The notes below the pieces were generated by a model, which was not told the DNA's origin, did not search any database, and worked only from the letters and a program-made list of their open reading frames with translations. Shown one piece after another: positions 1 through 8,807 of a DNA stretch of 64,000 nucleotides; position 1 is the first letter of the stretch; every line of letters begins with the position of its first letter. Source of the stretch: Hyphomonas sp. (GTDB lineage: Bacteria > Pseudomonadota > Alphaproteobacteria > Caulobacterales > Hyphomonadaceae). The stretch lies in NCBI RefSeq assembly GCF_013823385.1, contig NZ_PNMA01000009.1:1-64000 (forward strand). The letters run 5' to 3'. The position numbers and the translations under genes are program-made.

Positions 1-2
1 GT

Positions 3-761
3 AGGTTCCTCAAGAGATATATTCTTCGTTCAGACGCTCATGGCTTTGTCGGCCGTGTAGTGGATCTTTCGATTGTTGGAATGCATTTCGACACATACGA
101 AGAGCTTTGCGAATATGAAGACGCGAAGTATGTCTGGGATGTGTACAATGCGCTTTGCTCGGTAAGAGACCGTGTTGAATCGCTAAACATGGTTGCGGCC
201 ATGTTATGGCCGAAAAATCTACCGGAAGATTTTAAGCACTTTCCAGTATCTCGATATGAGTGGCTTAGAATATCAGTAGACGTATTTCTGGTTCGATACA
301 TTTCTGTAGTTGATTGCCTGATTATTCTTGCGAGCGAGGTATTGGATACCGGGTTGCCAATCAAATCTTGTACATTGAACAACCTGAAAAAAACGTCGGC
401 GCCAGCTTCAATTATTTCGCACTTGGACCTAATGATCGGCGACCAGGGCGAGCTTCGATCTGAACGTAATCGACGTGTGCATCATGGACTGGAGCGAGCC
501 TTTAGTTCTGACGATCAAATTCTTGAAATGGGAGCATTGTTTGAGCATCGGTATAGCACTGCTCGCGGCGAAAATGGCCGCCCGTTACCGGTAAACAAGT
601 TGTTTAGAGAAGGGCTCGTCGAGCTCCAGCGTGACTTCAACGCTGCCTCTAAGTTACTCGTGCGAAGGATCGACGTTCTGTATGATATGCTGTCAACAGC
701 GTTTGAAGAACGATTTTGCGAAAGACTTGAGCGGAGATTGTCAGAACAAGGAGGAGGTTAA
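3..761 (+). CDS. HEPN-like domain protein, probably 5'-truncated by the window edge
   Basis: I do not recognise a named gene. The reading frame is open back to the left edge, so the true start may lie outside the window; internal candidates are GTG at 60 and ATG at 81. The protein is mostly helical by composition, and codons 465-482 encode R-N-R-R-V-H followed by a second His. This matches the RNxxxH (Rx4-6H) active-site pattern of HEPN ribonucleases, found in toxins, Abi systems and CRISPR effectors. The HEPN call is motif-based inference; fold and activity are unproven. The stop is two bases before the next start, so the two genes are probably co-transcribed. The segment is visibly AT-richer than the rest of the window, which suggests horizontal transfer. 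Confidence 0.6.
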   Translation, partial: RFLKRYILRSDAHGFVGRVVDLSIVGMHFDTYEELCEYEDAKYVWDVYNALCSVRDRVESLNMVAAMLWPKNLPEDFKHFPVSRYEWLRISVDVFLVRYISVVDCLIILASEVLDTGLPIKSCTLNNLKKTSAPASIISHLDLMIGDQGELRSERNRRVHHGLERAFSSDDQILEMGALFEHRYSTARGENGRPLPVNKLFREGLVELQRDFNAASKLLVRRIDVLYDMLSTAFEERFCERLERRLSEQGGG

Positions 762-763
762 AA

Positions 764-1231
764 ATGTGCTTCAATGATATTGGAGGCATCATTCCTGTAT
801 GGCAGCTTCACCGGGTTGATCCAGGTTTTGTCTACATAATTGAGAGCCATGGGAAATATAAGATTGGAAAATCTAAACACGCAGTGCATCGCTTGAGGGC
901 AGCGAAAACTTGGCTACCCGATATGAAGCTGATTGGCTTTAAGCCATTCTGGGGGGGCTCTCATCACGAGCGAATGATGCATGTCGGGTTTGCCAATTAT
1001 TGGTACTCCGGTGAATGGTTCAGCTTCCCGGAAGACGACGACGTCCGAGAGCTGTTGATTGAAGGATTTTGCGCTTTTTCAGACCACCTGCCGGACCGGA
1101 ACTCGATTGACTTCATTTATTGGTTCAACGGTAGTGGCATGGCTGAATTCGTAATGGAAATGGGCAAGCAGAAGCTCTCGCTTCCGAAATTTCAAAGGCA
1201 GGAATCCGATGAGCAAAAACGCTCTTTTTAA
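764..1231 (+). CDS. GIY-YIG superfamily protein, T5orf172/MUG113 type
   Basis: A 155-residue protein. Residues about 21-48 read VYIIE, then YKIGKS, then an Arg in HRLR. This is the layout of T5orf172 (MUG113) domains, a GIY-YIG nuclease branch in which the second motif is YKIG. A later GEWF (about residue 86) supplies the conserved Glu region. It starts two bases after the upstream HEPN-like gene and uses the purine run in that gene's tail (GGAGG) as ribosome binding site. T5orf172 domains occur in phage proteins and DNA-damage or defence loci. Nuclease activity is inferred. Composition is AT-rich, like its partner. Confidence 0.65.
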   Translation: MCFNDIGGIIPVWQLHRVDPGFVYIIESHGKYKIGKSKHAVHRLRAAKTWLPDMKLIGFKPFWGGSHHERMMHVGFANYWYSGEWFSFPEDDDVRELLIEGFCAFSDHLPDRNSIDFIYWFNGSGMAEFVMEMGKQKLSLPKFQRQESDEQKRSF

Positions 1232-1530
1232 GCTGAGGGGGATTAATTACCGTTCGAAAGCGCCGCGAGCAGTCCTGGTAGGTTTTGGCGTGATTGCCTG
1301 ATCACTAGCAAGCAGTGTGAACAGTTCCGAGCTAAAGATACTCTGGTACAATAACTGGTACGTTGGGCGTTTTGGTTGGAAAATTAGCTTATATATTTCA
1401 ATGGAATAATTGTTTTGGGTTATTCTCCCTTCCTCTCCGCCAGATCTTATCTCCATATGATCAAATAACTCCCTGAAAATACGAAGTTAATTGGCTTGAA
1501 TTGCTCTGGTGCACCCAGTCGAGCCTGAAC

Positions 1531-1566
1531 TGCTGCACATATTGCTGCACATTCTGCTGCACACTG
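1531..1566 (+). repeat. Three tandem 12-bp repeats upstream of the integrase remnant
   Basis: Three copies of TGCTGCACA plus a variable 3-mer (tat, ttc, ctg) sit head to tail, ending 12 bases before the likely integrase ATG at 1578. Period 12 with a 9-base invariant core is seen directly. Location suggests integrase arm-type binding sites or an autoregulatory site; this is inference. Confidence 0.6.
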
Positions 1567-1577
1567 GCGGAGCGGCG

Positions 1578-2221
1578 ATGTCTGTTTTCAAGCGGGGCTG
1601 CAAGTACCAGATGCGCCGGCGGGTGCCGCAGCGCTATGGCGGGATCGAACCCCGGGACATCATCTGGATCAGCCTGCACACCGCTTCTGAAAGCGTTGCC
1701 CGGAGCAAGGCGGACCTTGCCTGGGCCCAGCTCACCGAGGCCTGGGAAGCGCGGCGCGCCGGGAATTCCGGTGAAGCGGATCGGAAAGGCAGAGAAGCCG
1801 GCGATCACCGTTGAGGCGGCCCTGGAGCTCTACTGGCCCCTGGCGCGGGAGAAGGTGCTCGGCAAGAGCGAGGACCAGCTGCGCCGCTGGAAGACCCCCA
1901 GGATCAGGGCGGTGCGCAATTTCGTGGCGGGGGCCGGCAACAAGGCGATCAGGGAGGTCACGCGGGACGACCTGCTCGACTTCCGGCAGCACTGGCTTGA
2001 GCGGATCGAATCCGGAGAGGTGACCCCGAGTTCAGCCAACAAGGACCTCATCCATCTCGGCAACATCCTGAAGACCGTCAACACCATGAAGCGGCTCGGC
2101 ATCGATCTGCCGCGGGGCGAGAGGCGCAACGCTGGAGCATGTGCACAAGCTGGTGCTGGGGATCGCGATCCGAGGCGCCGGACACTTGCAGGCGGCTTCG
2201 CGCGCATTGTCCCGGTTGTGA
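1578..2221 (+). pseudogene. Tyrosine recombinase/phage integrase remnant, frameshifted and truncated
   Basis: The N-terminus (from ATG 1578, beginning MSVFKRGCKYQ) resembles the DUF6538 arm-binding region of alphaproteobacterial integrases. The frame then breaks near 1740. Similarity resumes in another frame (about 1770-2130) with a core-binding-like stretch containing EVTRDDLLDFRQHWLERI. A further shift near 2130 leads into a short stretch ending at a TGA near 2220. The C-terminal catalytic domain with its R-H-R-Y residues is absent. An intact family member is about 400-600 residues, so this is a dead gene. It marks the region as a decayed mobile element. Confidence 0.65.
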
Positions 2222-2355
2222 GGTATGGCCTCGATCTCGTGATGATCAGTTCCAGAAGCTCCGCCGACTGCAGGTATGACTCCTTCTGCGAAAATGATAG
2301 TGACTGCGCGTAAATCCGTGATTGCGGCGCCGCTGTGGCAGATCGTGTCTCGAAA

Positions 2356-2373
2356 TCTTCCCGGCCGGTAAGA
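2356..2373. promoter_or_regulatory. Imperfect palindrome, candidate HipB operator 1
   Basis: An 18-bp inverted repeat, TCTTCCCGG / CCGGTAAGA, with one mismatch. It shares the TCTTCCCG half-site with the perfect palindrome whose centre lies 50 bp downstream. HipB-type repressors bind paired palindromes before their own gene. Confidence 0.5.
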
Positions 2374-2404
2374 ACTCATGGTCTGGTCAGGCACAAATGG
2401 CCCG

Positions 2405-2424
2405 ATCTTCCCGATCGGGAAGAT
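2405..2424. promoter_or_regulatory. Perfect 20-bp palindrome, candidate HipB operator 2
   Basis: ATCTTCCCGATCGGGAAGAT is a perfect palindrome ending six bases before the hipB ATG at 2430. Its position over the translation start region and its similarity to the upstream site support an autoregulatory operator. Confidence 0.6.
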
Positions 2425-2429
2425 TTAGC

Positions 2430-2837
2430 ATGATCAGTAACGCGACGGAATTCGGCCCGATGGTAGCCCGCGCCCGCAAGGCGCTGGGCATAACCCAGCG
2501 CGAGCTCGTCCTGGCAATCAATGCCGGTGAGCGCTTCATCGTGGACCTTGAAGCGGGCAAGCCAACCGCCCTGCTGGGGAAGGCGCTCGCTGCCGCCCGG
2601 GCGGCAGGTGTGCGCCTTGAAGACGTCTCTGGCAACAGATCAGGCGGAGCCCCGGGGATGAACCTGCGTGTCTTTGCCAATGGGATGAAGGTTGGCGCGT
2701 TTCGTTCCGGTGAGACAGGCGTGTCCTTCCAGTATGCCACTGGGTGGCGGCGCCACGGGGCGCTTTCCCGGTCTCGCTGTCCATGCCGCTCCGCCAGGAG
2801 ATCGCCGGACCTGAGATTGCCACTCCCTGGCTCATGA
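2430..2837 (+). CDS. hipB: HipB-like antitoxin/transcriptional repressor, read through into hipA sequence
   Basis: From ATG 2430 the protein begins with an XRE-type helix-turn-helix: FGPMVARARKALGITQREL, then a recognition region ending DLEAGKPTA and GKALAAARAAGV. This is the standard HipB layout of about 75 residues. There is no stop before the hipA start at 2658, so hipB and the first part of hipA lie in one frame; the ORF then runs out of frame past about 2745. Either a natural HipB-HipA fusion was broken, or the hipB stop was lost. DNA binding to the two palindromes just upstream is likely and may be all that survives of the module. The AT-richer upstream neighbours suggest an island. Confidence 0.6.
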   Translation: MISNATEFGPMVARARKALGITQRELVLAINAGERFIVDLEAGKPTALLGKALAAARAAGVRLEDVSGNRSGGAPGMNLRVFANGMKVGAFRSGETGVSFQYATGWRRHGALSRSRCPCRSARRSPDLRLPLPGS

Positions 2838-2935
2838 ATCTCCTGCCGGAAGGCGAACCGCTGCGGGCGATGACCCGCGCGTTTGGTCTGGGGGCGGAGG
2901 ACATAGCGGGGCGTGGCGGCTCCGGACCCAGCCGG
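2658..2935 (+). pseudogene. hipA toxin kinase remnant (N-terminal subdomain only)
   Basis: From ATG 2658 the first 30 residues (MNLRVFANGMKVGAF, then FQYATGW) match the HipA N-terminal Couple_hipA domain. Similarity then shifts to the frame of ATG 2744, where FPVSLSMPL and NLLPEGEPLRAM follow; these are the classic HipA signatures before the kinase core. A further break follows near 2920, and the catalytic HipA_C domain (about 300 residues) is missing. The toxin is therefore inactivated by at least one frameshift plus a deletion. Nothing recognisable follows up to 3250. Confidence 0.65.
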
Positions 2936-3287
2936 GGTTTTGCCCGGGCGGAAGAGAAGAGGAAGCGTCCGCATGGGCTGAAAGCGCGCCGCCGAGAGCG
3001 GCCCCCGCCTGCGATGCGAATGTATTATCGGCCGGCGACTGCGCCAGCTGCCCGCTGGTGCCCTATGGCCGCTCGCGTTCATCGAAGCGTTCATTGATGG
3101 ACTGCGTGCGGAGTGTAGGCCGGCAATAAGCCCCTTGTTTCATGCAGAGGATGATCTGGCCTGGCGCCATGCGCGTTGTTTTCGGCTTTGAAGTGTAGAG
3201 CCGTCTCCGTAGATTCCGACCCTGCCCGGCTGCGGTAGGTCCCGATAGGAATGAATTGTGTTCGTGGCGAACCCACAGGAGCTGACG

Positions 3288-3845
3288 ATGGCAATGCTTA
3301 GATATCTGTTTTTGAGTGCGCTTACTGGGGCGGTTTTGACGTTGACGGGGTGTACGTCAACACCGCCGTCTGCGGCGACCACCAGCAACATAGACGCGAT
3401 GAGTGTTCAGGCGCTGGATTCATTGACCAGCAACAATGCCGCCGCGCGCGCCATTGCCAGCAAATCGAGAGCCGTTCTGATTTTTCCTTCAATCACGAAG
3501 GCAGGGTTCGTGCTGGGCGGCGCGTATGGCGAAGGAGAACTACGCCGTGGCAGGGAAGTGGCTGGTTATTACAGCACGTTTACGGGATCGTGGGGCCTTC
3601 AGGCGGGCGCGCAATCCTATGGTTATGCCGTATTCCTCATGACCAAGGAAGCCGAAGACTACGCACTTGCGGCCGATGGCTGGGAAATTGGAGTCGGGCC
3701 TACGGTCGTCGTCGTCAATCAGGGCCTGGCTGAAAACCTCTCTTCGACTACCCTACAGGATGACGCCTATGCCTTCATCTTTGATCAGAAGGGTCTGATG
3801 GCCAGTATAAGCATTGAAGGTACCAAGATTACACGCATCAAATAG
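3288..3845 (+). CDS. YSC84-family lipid-binding lipoprotein
   Basis: A 185-residue protein. ATG 3288 is chosen because AGGAG lies seven bases upstream and it gives a clean lipoprotein signal peptide with lipobox LTGC (Cys about residue 21); GTG 3258 is in frame but poorer. The mature part has the YSC84/SH3YL1 pattern: AIASKSRAVLIFPSITKAGFVLGG, then GYYSTFTGSWGLQAGAQSYGYAVFLM, ending ISIEGTKITRI. Eukaryotic members bind phosphoinositides; bacterial ones are uncharacterised envelope proteins, so the role here is unknown. It stands alone after the island remnants. Confidence 0.8.
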   Translation: MAMLRYLFLSALTGAVLTLTGCTSTPPSAATTSNIDAMSVQALDSLTSNNAAARAIASKSRAVLIFPSITKAGFVLGGAYGEGELRRGREVAGYYSTFTGSWGLQAGAQSYGYAVFLMTKEAEDYALAADGWEIGVGPTVVVVNQGLAENLSSTTLQDDAYAFIFDQKGLMASISIEGTKITRIK

Positions 3846-4433
3846 TCTGTACCTTTAGGGGACGCCGCATTGGCAAGATGGGAACAGTAGATTGCTCTCT
3901 CCTGCTTCCAGATTGCCAGTGCGGTAGCTCTGTCCGTATAAACATCATTTTTTTGTCGTTCGGTGTCTAAGTAAAGTGGGGCTCAGGGCGTGCTTTGGAC
4001 AGTCGAAATGTACTGGCCGGAGTTAGGTATTGGGGCTTGTGAGTTCTTATACACTCGGCATTTCATCCATGTACTGATTGTACTGACGGCAATTGCAGAA
4101 GCGGCGATGGCAATGACCTGACCGCCAGACACTCGGTTGGCTGGAAGCGAGTGCATTTTGGCATTGCCGTTGCGCCGCCATACCAATCAGGCAAGCTCCG
4201 GCCTAGGGGTTTGTCCGGATCCCGGGGCCAGTGACTGGATGATATGGTTAGTTGGCAGTTTGTTTGGGATTGACTGCTTCACCGGATATGGGAGCTGACA
4301 ATATTCAGGCCCGCCCGGTTCTTCCGGTGCCGACTTTGGCCGGATCGCATGACAAGACGTCCGAATATTTCCCGTTCAGGCTGTGAAGTGTGGTAGGGAT
4401 GAACATCAGCGATCGCGCTGAGGGTGCAAATTA
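3846..4433. other. Gene-poor intergenic region
   Basis: Nearly 590 bases with only short, unconvincing ORFs on either strand. It presumably holds the promoter of the large signalling gene that follows. A TTGACT at 4270 has no well-spaced -10 partner, so I call no promoter. Confidence 0.5.
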
Positions 4434-7400
4434 ATGCCAGAATCAAGACCACCCTCTTCGGGAGAGGGAGCCATTCCAGGTATTGCGGCTTCTCAGCCGG
4501 GCGTATCGGAATTGGAGAAGAAGGCGATTCCTGTCGTCGGAATCGGCGCGTCAACCGGCGGCCTTCATGCCTTCATTCACTTGCTCGAGGCCGTGCCTGA
4601 GCGAGCGGGAATGGCTTTTGTCCTCATTCAGCACCTTTCGCCGGACCATGAAAGCATGATGGCGGAGTTGTTGGGCGCCAGCACGCATATGACCGTTCGC
4701 CAGATTGACGCCGACATGGTGATCGAGCCGGACTGCGTTTACGTAAATGCGCCGGGACAAGACGTCTCCCTGTCGGAAAATACGCTTCTGGTGACTGATC
4801 GTCCTGCGAAGAGGGCGGATCGCCTGCCATTTGATACCTTCCTGATGTCTCTTGCCCTGGAGCGCGCCGGTCAGGCCATGTGCGTGGTGCTTTCCGGGAT
4901 GGGGCATGACGGAAGCAAGGGTTTGAAGGCGATCCGGCATGTCGGAGGTTTTGTGATTGCGCAGGATCCGGCGGAAGCTGAGGCCGACGGCATGCCACAA
5001 AGCGCCATTCAGACCGGAGATGTGGACGCTATCCTTTCGGCAGCCCTTATTCCTGCCGCGCTGATGAACTGGAACAATCTTCCCGACCGCACCCGCAAAC
5101 TTCGCACCAAAGCTGCGGTTGACGACGAGCCTGACTGGTTGAGCCGGATTCTGAAGATATTGCTGGAGCGAACCGGTACGGATTTCAGCCTCTATAAGCC
5201 CGGAACACTTGTCCGCCGGATTACGCGGAGGATGTCCCTGTTGTCGGCAAAAACTCTGCAGGGTGCAGATTATCTCAAGATACTTCTGGACAGCCCGCAG
5301 GAGTGTGAGGCGCTCGCGGCGGATTTGCTGATCAATGTAACGCGCTTTTTTCGCGACGGCGATGTGTTCCAGTTTCTGGAAAGCAGTGTGATTCCCGAAC
5401 TTGTAGGCAATCACAGGGATGACCGGCCCTTCCGGGTCTGGGTTGCGGGCTGCAGCACAGGTGAAGAAGCCTGGTCGCTCGCCATGCTGCTGCACGAAGC
5501 GATAGCGTCCGACGGCCGGAACATAAGGCTGCAAATCCTCGCCTCCGATATTGATCCGGATGCAATCGCCACCGCAAGGGCGGGCATCTACCCCTCATCT
5601 ATCGCCGCTGACATTTCCGCCGAAAGACTGGCTCGCTTTTTCACGCCGGACGAGCGCGGGTACCGGGTGCGGGACGACTTGCGCGCCCACGCAGTGTTCA
5701 CGGTGCAGAACCTGCTTACCGATCCACCCTTTGCCCGGCTTGATCTTGTCTCATGCCGCAATGTCCTCATCTATCTGGGCCCTGAGGCGCAGGCCAAGAT
5801 CATCTCGCATTTCGAGTTCTCTCTGGTTGCGCGTGGAATCCTGTTGCTTGGCTCGTCCGAGACAGGGGGAGACATCAGCGGCAGGTTCGAAGTGGTTTCC
5901 AAGCCGGCCCGCGTCTACAGGCGCGTTGGCCGCACCTGGCAGCCTGAAGCCCATACTCAGGACTTTTTTAAGGATGCTTATCCTGAACCGCCTCGCTTCT
6001 TCCTTGATCTGGAGCCTACACCGGATGTGCGCTTTGCCGATGTTTGCCGCCGGGCTGTATCCCAGCATTACACGCCTGCCTCCGTACTTGTGACGAGGGA
6101 GGGAGCATGCCTTCACTTCCTCGGCCCCGTCGACCGGTTTCTGGAGGTTCCTGAAGGCTCGGCCTCTCTGGACATTCTGCCGATGGTGCCGCTTTCACAT
6201 CGCGCCGCCCTTCGAGCCGCCATCGAAGAGGTCGGACAAGACAATCCCTACATTCAGATTGCGGGTTTAAGCACGCTCGAGTCTGGCGCCGAAAAGCCGT
6301 TCAGTACGGATGTCAGGTATACGCCCTCAGAGTCTGATGAACTCATTCTGATCACATTCCACCCTTCGCATCTGCCTGACCGGGAAGCTGGGCCGGATTC
6401 TGCGGCGCCCATTGGCAGCGAAGCGCTCCGGCTGGCTGAGATTTCTGGGCTGAGGCGGGAAGTTGCCCATGCAGGCCGCCTTGTGGACCAGGCACTGGAA
6501 AGCGAACGCAAGACCCGGCGAGAGTGTGTGCGATTGAATGAAGAGTATCAGTCTACGAATGAAGAGCTATTAACTTCGAAGGAAGAGCTTCAGGCCCTCA
6601 ATGAAGAGCTGACAGTCCTGAACAGCCAGCTTCAGGAAACAATCGAGCGCCAGCGCACGACCGCAGACGACCTGACCAATGTTCTCAACAGCACAAATGT
6701 GGCGACCCTGTTTCTGGATCTCAATCTCTGCATCCGCTTCTTCACCCCCGCGACCCGGACGGTGTTCGGTGTCATCGCCACGGACATCGGCAGGCCAATC
6801 TATGATCTCCGTCCGTTGGCGTTGGATACATACCTGCTTGATGAGGCCAGAAAAGTTCTCGATTCAGAAGAGCCGATCGAACGCCAAATCTCGACATCTG
6901 AGGACATATGGTTCCTCAGGCGCATACTGCCCTACCGGACGCATGCCGGCCAGGTCGAAGGTATCGTGATCACTTATGTGAACATTCAGGAACAACATCT
7001 GGCGAATGAAACGCTCAAGGCCGCTATCTTCAAGGCGGAGCAGGCGATTATCGCCAAGAACCGGTTTCTCGCATCGGCGAGCCACGATCTGCGCCAGCCT
7101 CTGCAAACACTGACTTTTATTCACAGCTTGCTTTCCCGCAGCGCGGAAGCTGAAGAGGTGCGGCTCCTCGCGAGCCGGATGCAACAGGCCGTCAGCGCGA
7201 TGTCCGGCATGTTGGATACAATGCTGGACATCAATCAGATACAGGCAGGGATCATAACCTACGAGCTCGAAAACATTCCGGTTGCCGAGATCCTGTCAAA
7301 CCTCTTCAACGAGTTTTCATACCACGCGCATGCCAAAGCACTTGAGTTGAGAATGGCTCGTTCGAGCGCGGTCATCCGTACCGATCGCCGGCTTTTTGAG

Positions 7401-8807
7401 CAGATGATCCGGAACCTGCTAAGTAATGCCATCCGGTATACGGATACAGGGCGCATTCTTATTGGTTGCCGCCGGCGAAACGGCCGCCTGCGGATCGAAA
7501 TCTGGGATACCGGCATCGGCATCTCAGAGAGAGAGCTTCCCAAAGTGTTCGGCGAATACCATAAGGTGGGCACCGGGAACCGCGTCTCATCCGGGGGCGT
7601 GGGTCTGGGCCTGTCTATTGTCCAGAGGCTTGCCGGCCTTCTGAGCCACAGCATTCACGTCCGCTCCTGGCCGTCCAGAGGGTCAATGTTCTCCATCGAA
7701 GTCGACCTGGCCAGTGACGCTCCCGACGAAGCAAGGCGGCATTCCGGCGATGCCGTATCCTCGGTGCAGGCCAGCCCCCGGCTGACAGCCCGCATACTGC
7801 TCGTTGAGGATGAGCCGGACCTGCGCCAGATGCTTGAGATTCTGCTCAAGAAGGCCGGTCACGATGTTGTTTCAACAGCAACGCTGGAGGAGGCCATGGA
7901 GGTAGCGGCGTTGCGGGCGGGGTATCCTGATCTTGTGATCGCCGACTACAATCTTCCCAATGGCCGGAACGGGGCCGAACTGGCGCGGTTGCTCCGGCGG
8001 CAGAACGCTTCGCTTCCGGTTATTATCCTGACAGGTGACATATCCGCTTCCACCCGCAGCCTGATTGCGGGCGAGGGGCTCACCCAGATGAACAAGCCTG
8101 TCAGTGCAGGCGATTTGGAAGACCAAACCCAGGCCATGCTGCGCCTGCAAGAGGGGGGCTCTGAAAGCACTTCTCGATATGAGCCGCAGGTCACCTCGGG
8201 TATTCACGTCGTTATTGTAGACGATGACCTGAACTTCTGTGAAACACTTTCGCTGCTGCTTCGGGCGGATGGCATTCCCACATCTTACTTCGCCTCAGGG
8301 GAAGCCTTCCTTGGGCAATGGAATGACCTCGATACCCAAGGCGGGGAAGTCTGCGTTCTCATTGATGCTTATCTTGGCGGCATCAGCGGCTTTGATGTTC
8401 TGGCGGCATTGAAGAAAGCCGGATCGAGGGCGCGGTCTATAATGATCACCGGGAACGGCGATGTGAGGATGGCAGTGCAGGCGATGAAGTCAGGTGCCCT
8501 CGATTTCATCGAGAAACCTGTGGAACTATCCAGTCTTCGGGCTGCCATTGACCGCGCGATTGCCATCGGCCGGTACACCCTTCCGCGTCAGGAAGCCGAT
8601 CCGGATGCTTCAAGACGTTTGGAAAATCTGACCCCGCGGGAGCGCGAAGTGCTGGAGCGGATTCTGTCAGGTCAGCCCAACAAGAATATTGCGGCTGATC
8701 TGGGGATCAGTCAGAGGACGGTCGAAAGTCATCGGGCGTCGATAATGGTGAAATCCCAATGCAAGTCATTGCCGGAGCTTGTGCGTCTTGCGTTCATGGC
8801 GTCCTGA
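4434..8807 (+). CDS. CheB-CheR-PAS hybrid histidine kinase with two receiver domains and a LuxR/FixJ-type output
   Basis: A 1457-residue multidomain signalling protein. CheB methylesterase (about 33-220) keeps its triad: Ser40 in GASTGG, His67 in QHLSPDH, Asp159 in GMGHDG. CheR follows (about 235-500) with an SAM-binding AGCSTGEEAW and a later SCRNVLIYLG. A coiled coil (about 670-745, NEELLTSKEELQALNEEL) leads to a PAS domain (750-860). HisKA has phospho-His884 in SHDLRQP, then a HATPase with DTGIGI and GVGLGLSIV. REC1 (about 1121-1240) has acceptor Asp1171. REC2 (1258-1380) has Asp1311 and a FixJ-like DFIEKPVE. A LuxR helix-turn-helix (1399-1457) begins LTPREREVL. CheB-CheR-kinase fusions are known; carrying a DNA-binding response regulator in the same chain is unusual. 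No chemoreceptor gene is nearby. A stress or surface signal is guessed from its neighbours. Confidence 0.9.
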   Translation: MPESRPPSSGEGAIPGIAASQPGVSELEKKAIPVVGIGASTGGLHAFIHLLEAVPERAGMAFVLIQHLSPDHESMMAELLGASTHMTVRQIDADMVIEPDCVYVNAPGQDVSLSENTLLVTDRPAKRADRLPFDTFLMSLALERAGQAMCVVLSGMGHDGSKGLKAIRHVGGFVIAQDPAEAEADGMPQSAIQTGDVDAILSAALIPAALMNWNNLPDRTRKLRTKAAVDDEPDWLSRILKILLERTGTDFSLYKPGTLVRRITRRMSLLSAKTLQGADYLKILLDSPQECEALAADLLINVTRFFRDGDVFQFLESSVIPELVGNHRDDRPFRVWVAGCSTGEEAWSLAMLLHEAIASDGRNIRLQILASDIDPDAIATARAGIYPSSIAADISAERLARFFTPDERGYRVRDDLRAHAVFTVQNLLTDPPFARLDLVSCRNVLIYLGPEAQAKIISHFEFSLVARGILLLGSSETGGDISGRFEVVSKPARVYRRVGRTWQPEAHTQDFFKDAYPEPPRFFLDLEPTPDVRFADVCRRAVSQHYTPASVLVTREGACLHFLGPVDRFLEVPEGSASLDILPMVPLSHRAALRAAIEEVGQDNPYIQIAGLSTLESGAEKPFSTDVRYTPSESDELILITFHPSHLPDREAGPDSAAPIGSEALRLAEISGLRREVAHAGRLVDQALESERKTRRECVRLNEEYQSTNEELLTSKEELQALNEELTVLNSQLQETIERQRTTADDLTNVLNSTNVATLFLDLNLCIRFFTPATRTVFGVIATDIGRPIYDLRPLALDTYLLDEARKVLDSEEPIERQISTSEDIWFLRRILPYRTHAGQVEGIVITYVNIQEQHLANETLKAAIFKAEQAIIAKNRFLASASHDLRQPLQTLTFIHSLLSRSAEAEEVRLLASRMQQAVSAMSGMLDTMLDINQIQAGIITYELENIPVAEILSNLFNEFSYHAHAKALELRMARSSAVIRTDRRLFEQMIRNLLSNAIRYTDTGRILIGCRRRNGRLRIEIWDTGIGISERELPKVFGEYHKVGTGNRVSSGGVGLGLSIVQRLAGLLSHSIHVRSWPSRGSMFSIEVDLASDAPDEARRHSGDAVSSVQASPRLTARILLVEDEPDLRQMLEILLKKAGHDVVSTATLEEAMEVAALRAGYPDLVIADYNLPNGRNGAELARLLRRQNASLPVIILTGDISASTRSLIAGEGLTQMNKPVSAGDLEDQTQAMLRLQEGGSESTSRYEPQVTSGIHVVIVDDDLNFCETLSLLLRADGIPTSYFASGEAFLGQWNDLDTQGGEVCVLIDAYLGGISGFDVLAALKKAGSRARSIMITGNGDVRMAVQAMKSGALDFIEKPVELSSLRAAIDRAIAIGRYTLPRQEADPDASRRLENLTPREREVLERILSGQPNKNIAADLGISQRTVESHRASIMVKSQCKSLPELVRLAFMAS

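Noticed and set aside
3091-3255. Possible further hipA or other gene pieces after 3000
   Set aside because: Short frames only; no motif could be placed.
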